Positions 15,994-18,535 of a stretch of 18,535 nt of DNA are shown here, one piece after another (position 1 is the stretch's first letter; every line of letters starts with the position of its first letter). This stretch comes from Bacteroidales bacterium (GTDB lineage: Bacteria > Bacteroidota > Bacteroidia > Bacteroidales > SMBSF77). Location of the stretch: positions 1 to 18,535 of the forward strand of contig JAIOTT010000414.1 in NCBI GenBank assembly GCA_021106655.1. The letters run 5' to 3'. Both the position numbers and the translations under genes were made by a program. The notes below the pieces were generated by a model. It was not told where the DNA came from. It searched no databases and saw only the letters and a program-made list of their open reading frames with translations.

Positions 15994-16001
15994 CAAATTT
16001 A
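15994..16001 (-). promoter_or_regulatory. Candidate -7 promoter box for the large cargo gene
   Basis: On the minus strand these bases read TAAATTTG, a match to TAnnTTTG, 30 bp before the ATG at 15963. The TTG at 15994-15996 used by the longer reading frame is the end of this box, which argues against it as a start codon. No clear -33 TTG is seen. Confidence 0.4.
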
Positions 16002-16090
16002 CAATTTTTTTGGTAAAAACTGCCTGGAACTTATCACATAGCTTACATTTATAAGACTATAATTAGAGGTAAATAGTTGCTTGATGATCT

Positions 16091-16170
16091 GTCGGCAGTC
16101 TCCAGTCAACAGTCGGTAGTCAGGTTTTTCCAAATATTTTACTGCAGACTGTGTACTGTGTACTGCCTAC
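16091..16170. repeat. CAGTC/ACTGC inverted repeat cluster
   Basis: The left arm (about 16091-16122) holds GTCGGCAGTC, CCAGTC and CAGTCGGTAGTC. The right arm (16141-16170) holds ACTGCAGACTG, TGTACTGTG and TACTGCCTAC. The right arm reverse-complements to GTAGGCAGT and AGTCTGCAGT words like those of the left arm, so an imperfect hairpin with an 18-bp AT-rich loop region is possible. It ends 3 bp past the nitroreductase stop codon and could shape that mRNA's 3' end. Confidence 0.55.
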
Positions 16171-16172
16171 TT

Positions 16173-16928
16173 TTAAGCGTTGTTCATGAAACCCTGGCTT
16201 TCAAGGACAGACAGTAATTGTTTTGAAAAGTGCATGTTATCTCCCTTCTTGTATCTGTATTGTGTAAACACTTTGGCCAGGTTATCGACATTATTTTCCT
16301 TTAGTAGTTCAGCGGTCAGAGGAAGGGCTTCTTTCTCGCTATAAATTTTGTTAATTGCTTCAGGAGAGTAGTCATGATAAACTTCATCATGCACTATACC
16401 TTCATATGGCAGTCTGTCGACCAGTTCAGGGTTTTCATCAGGATATCCGATAACAAGTGTTGTGATTGGAATTACACCTTTGGGACAATGCAGGATATTG
16501 ATAATTTTTTCAGTCATATATGTTGTTGTTCCCAGGTAGCAAATGCCAAGACCAAAGGATTCTGCCGCGACAGCAACCGTTTGTGAAACAATCAATGCAT
16601 CAATAGCGGCAGTCATAAAGGAAAGAAAATTATCATATCCCGGTTCAGCTTCCCGTAGTTTGCACCATTTATTGAAGCGATTAAAATCTGCACAGAAAGT
16701 CAAAATTACCGGGGCCTGATTTACCATGTCCTGCTTAAAATGACTTTCCCAAAGTTTGTTTTTTATTTCTTTCTCCTTAGTTACAATGATGCTGTACACT
16801 TGCATATTGCCGGTAGTTGATGTGCGGAATCCTGCTTCAAGAATTTGTTTAAGGATAGCATCTTCAATGGGTGTCTCTTTGTATTTCCTTATAGTTCTGT
16901 GTGATAAAATGGTTTCTATTGTATCCAT
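16173..16928 (-). CDS. NfsA-like nitroreductase family flavoprotein
   Basis: The 251-residue protein shows the nitroreductase fold pattern. It has an N-terminal SHRTIRKYKETPI (residues 9-21) and FRTSTTGNMQVYSIIV (34-49), which are expected FMN-contacting segments. GLGICYLG lies near 126-133, and a C-terminal region has VDRLPYEGIVHDEVYHDY. Such enzymes use NAD(P)H and bound FMN to reduce nitro compounds, quinones or flavins in the cytoplasm; the physiological substrate cannot be told. The length is close to NfsA/Frp-type proteins. The gene is alone on its strand, between the large cargo promoter region and the GxxExxY unit, with no obvious functional link to either. Confidence 0.88.
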   Translation of the reverse strand: MDTIETILSHRTIRKYKETPIEDAILKQILEAGFRTSTTGNMQVYSIIVTKEKEIKNKLWESHFKQDMVNQAPVILTFCADFNRFNKWCKLREAEPGYDNFLSFMTAAIDALIVSQTVAVAAESFGLGICYLGTTTYMTEKIINILHCPKGVIPITTLVIGYPDENPELVDRLPYEGIVHDEVYHDYSPEAINKIYSEKEALPLTAELLKENNVDNLAKVFTQYRYKKGDNMHFSKQLLSVLESQGFMNNA

Positions 16929-16962
16929 GAGATATTGATTTTTTTGTTTTTAAAATTTTGCT

Positions 16963-16970
16963 CAAACGTA
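16963..16970 (-). promoter_or_regulatory. Candidate -7 promoter box for the nitroreductase gene
   Basis: The minus strand reads TACGTTTG, matching TAnnTTTG, 34 bp before the ATG at 16928. I see no convincing TTG at the -33 distance. Confidence 0.4.
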
Positions 16971-17092
16971 CGATATTTTTAATAAATAATGAATAAAGTA
17001 ATGAGAAAATTAAACAAAAAAGAGGTTACCAAATCTAGGAATATGATACTAATAACAAACATCTTTCAAGAAATGTAAAAGATGTATTTAAG

Positions 17093-17139
17093 TGTTTCAC
17101 GCAAAGAGCGCAAAGAAAATTTACGCAAAGACCGCAAAA
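17093..17139. repeat. Left terminal inverted repeat of the GxxExxY unit
   Basis: The end starts TGTTTCACGCAAAGA and contains two subrepeats 24 bp apart: ACGCAAAGAGCGCAAAG (17099-17115) and ACGCAAAGACCGCAAAA (17123-17139). Its outer 23 bp match the reverse complement of 17548-17570 at 21 of 23 positions. Confidence 0.75.
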
Positions 17140-17148
17140 TAAAATATT

Positions 17149-17526
17149 ATGACAGAAAACGAGATTTCATACAAAATAATTGGGGCAGCACTTCAGATTC
17201 ACAAAACTATTGGACCGGGATTACTTGAGTCTGCATATGAAAGCGCATTGGCTTTTGATTTAAAGGAAATAGGTTTTGATGTAAAACAACAGTTTCCTAT
17301 GCCCTTTATTTATAAAAATGTAAAGCAAGATGTTGGTTATAGAATTGATTTAGTTATAAACAATAAAGTAATTATTGAAATTAAATCGATAGAAACATTG
17401 GCACCTATTCACTATGCTCAAACCTTAACATATTTAAGACTATCAAACCTGAAGTTAGCAATTTTGATAAACTTCAATTGCAAGATTCTAAAGGATAACA
17501 TACATCGTATTGTAAACAAATTATAA
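17149..17526 (+). CDS. GxxExxY protein (PD-(D/E)XK nuclease-like fold)
   Basis: The 125-residue protein carries the family-naming motif in GPGLLESAYE: G24, E27, Y30. A PD-(D/E)XK-like core follows: D67 in YRIDLVI and E77-x-K79 in VIIEIKS, with a later helix containing HYAQTLTYLRL. This arrangement fits the PDDEXK_3/GxxExxY family, whose biological role is not established; nuclease activity is predicted from the fold only. The length is normal for the family and the core residues are intact, so the protein is probably functional. It is enclosed by inverted repeats on both sides and reads in the same direction as the exonuclease-like gene downstream. No Shine-Dalgarno site is seen; the start lies 9 bp after the left repeat. 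Confidence 0.85.
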   Translation: MTENEISYKIIGAALQIHKTIGPGLLESAYESALAFDLKEIGFDVKQQFPMPFIYKNVKQDVGYRIDLVINNKVIIEIKSIETLAPIHYAQTLTYLRLSNLKLAILINFNCKILKDNIHRIVNKL

Positions 17527-17527
17527 A

Positions 17528-17570
17528 CTTGGCGATCTTTGCGAATACTTCGCGGTCTTTGCGTGAAACA
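17528..17570. repeat. Right terminal inverted repeat of the GxxExxY unit
   Basis: On the minus strand this reads TGTTTCACGCAAAGACCGCG, continuing AAG. It has two subrepeats at 17548-17564 and 17528-17544, mirroring the left end. It lies between the GxxExxY stop codon and the ATG at 17573, so it also forms the whole leader of the next gene. CTTTGCG words preceded by TC partly resemble the TAnnTTTG box but lack its TA. Confidence 0.72.
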
Positions 17571-17572
17571 AT

Positions 17573-18535
17573 ATGAAGAAACTAATTATATTATTGATCT
17601 CAGTTGGTTTATTTGAATGCACTTTGCTTTTTTCCCAAATAAATTACAAATCACCTCTCACAGGCAGGGATATTTACGACAATTCATTCAGCGATATGCC
17701 CCGCGATGAATCAGGTTTAAGGATAGTATTCTACAATGTCGAGAACCTGTTCGATCCTTTTGATGATACATTAAAGCTAGATGATGAATATACAATAATG
17801 GGTTTCAGGGGATGGAGCTTTACAAAGTTCATGAGGAAAGTTTCAAATACTGCAAAAGTTTTGATAAGTGTTGGCGGATGGGAGCCCCCCGGAATTATTG
17901 CTTTGTGTGAAATTGAAAATGGGTTTTGCGTTAATTACCTCAGGATGAAATCTCCTCTTCAGAAATTCAGGTACAGATATATTCATTACGAATCACCTGA
18001 TAAGCGTGGAATTGATGTAGCACTTCTATACAGGAATGAAAAATTCAAACGCCTGCACGACGAAGCAATAAAAATTATCTTCCCTTTTGACACGAGTTCT
18101 AGAACAAGGGATATTCTTTATGCAAAAGGTTTGGTAAATAAAAAGGATACATTGCATGTTTTTGTTAATCACTGGCCTTCCAGGTATGGAGGTTACCTTA
18201 AAACAAAACCCAAACGGGAATATGTTGCATCAACTCTAAAACAAAAAGCAGACTCCATACTTTCATTTGACTCCCTGGCTTATATTGTGATCATGGGTGA
18301 CTTCAATGATGACCCTGCTGAACATAGCATTTCCGGAGTACTTAATGCAAAAGGTTTAAACACTAATACAACAGACAATTCTCTGGTAAACCTGATGTAC
18401 GATAAACATCTGGAAGGAGAGGAGGGAACCCATAAGTTCAGGGAGCATTGGGGGATACTCGATCAGTTTATTGTTTCATCTTCTTTTTTTAGTGATAGTT
18501 CAAGAATCAGTATTATGGACAACAAAGCTGTTATC
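17573..18535 (+). CDS. Secreted endonuclease/exonuclease/phosphatase family protein (3' end outside window)
   Basis: The reading frame is open from the ATG at 17573 to the window end, 321 codons, with no stop seen. A signal peptide (MKKLIILLISVGLFECTLLFSQ) precedes the conserved family order: FYNVENLFD at residues 53-61, ALCEIEN with catalytic-type E113/E115, KRGIDVALLYR at 144-154, VFVNHWPSR at 196-204 with H200, VIMGDFNDDP with D243 and N245, and EHWGILDQF at 291-299 with H292. These are the metal-binding and catalytic positions of the DNase I-like phosphohydrolase superfamily, so the enzyme should be active. The signal peptide points to the periplasm or outside. Substrate could be nucleic acid or a phosphoester. 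The GxxExxY unit ends 2 bp before its start and supplies its leader. Confidence 0.85.
   Translation, partial: MKKLIILLISVGLFECTLLFSQINYKSPLTGRDIYDNSFSDMPRDESGLRIVFYNVENLFDPFDDTLKLDDEYTIMGFRGWSFTKFMRKVSNTAKVLISVGGWEPPGIIALCEIENGFCVNYLRMKSPLQKFRYRYIHYESPDKRGIDVALLYRNEKFKRLHDEAIKIIFPFDTSSRTRDILYAKGLVNKKDTLHVFVNHWPSRYGGYLKTKPKREYVASTLKQKADSILSFDSLAYIVIMGDFNDDPAEHSISGVLNAKGLNTNTTDNSLVNLMYDKHLEGEEGTHKFREHWGILDQFIVSSSFFSDSSRISIMDNKAVI

Larger units (their letters stand above)
17093..17570. mobile_element. Putative 478-bp inverted-repeat unit carrying a GxxExxY gene
   Basis: A single gene fills the space between two matching inverted ends, with 9 bp before its start codon and one base after its stop codon. 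There is no transposase. No target-site duplication is obvious in the flanks (TATTTAAG on the left, ATATGAAG on the right). The right end stops 2 bp before the start codon of the next gene, consistent with insertion just upstream of that gene or with an old shared repeat. Movement would need another protein acting in trans, or the PD-(D/E)XK-like product itself. Mobility is inferred from structure only. Confidence 0.5.

Noticed and set aside
15964..15996. TTG at 15994-15996 as start of the large cargo
   Set aside because: The TTG is part of a candidate -7 promoter box, and the signal peptide begins properly at the ATG at 15963.
17093..17570. Classic insertion sequence
   Set aside because: No transposase and no clear target duplication. 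The encoded protein matches the GxxExxY family, so it is called only a putative mobile unit.
1..18535. tRNA, rRNA or riboswitch genes
   Set aside because: I found no cloverleaf, rRNA-like block or recognisable riboswitch core in the spacers. Structured-RNA search tools were not available.

Overview
The window looks like chromosomal DNA from a Bacteroidota bacterium. It is AT-rich, mostly lacks Shine-Dalgarno sites, and carries TAnnTTTG-like promoter boxes. It encodes several type IX secretion system (T9SS) signatures: a type A sorting domain, two type B (gliding-motility-type) sorting domains, and two PorP/SprF-like outer-membrane proteins. No RNA gene, CRISPR array, transposase or phage gene was seen. 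I count 13 protein genes, the last cut by the window end.

Layout. 1-230: intergenic DNA with an array of six GTAATT words followed by six AATTAC words. 231-1244 (-): NAD-dependent epimerase/dehydratase. 1448-3793 (+): a small T9SS type A cargo protein and a mosaic FISUMP-domain secreted protein. 3954-5309 (+): a tight pair, a predicted surface lipoprotein and an outer-membrane beta-barrel protein. 5310-7619 (-): a large envelope protein joining TPR, PD40 propeller, OmpA-like and DUF1573-like parts, convergent with the barrel gene with no spacer. 7768-15963 (-): two tandem secretion cassettes, each a type B cargo gene followed 42-43 bp later by a PorP/SprF gene. The cargos are a 1339-residue ENKGQW/SBBP/PKD/SprB-repeat adhesin-like protein and a six-blade FG-GAP protein. 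16173-16928 (-): nitroreductase. 17093-17570: a 478-bp unit with inverted repeats around a GxxExxY protein gene. 17573 to the end (+): secreted endonuclease/exonuclease/phosphatase-family protein.

How the genes fit together. Most products are predicted to be secreted or in the outer membrane. In known T9SS biology, type B sorting domains depend on PorP/SprF-family partners, so each cargo-PorP pair reads as a self-contained export unit. The two pairs share about 1.49 kb of homology covering the sorting domain, the linker, the PorP gene and a 126-bp downstream spacer. The homology stops sharply where the cargo domains begin, so an export module appears to have been duplicated and joined to unrelated cargos. 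The downstream spacer is better conserved (119/126 identical, no gaps) than the coding DNA.

The spacers hold several families of short dispersed repeats: CTTAGTG/CTTTGTGG words, CAGTC/ACTGC inverted clusters, the GTAATT/AATTAC array, and GCAAAGA(C/G)CGC ends around the GxxExxY gene. The best candidates for something under-described are the GxxExxY unit, the AATTAC array and the cargo-swapped export module. All assignments come from reading the sequence only; no database search was run.
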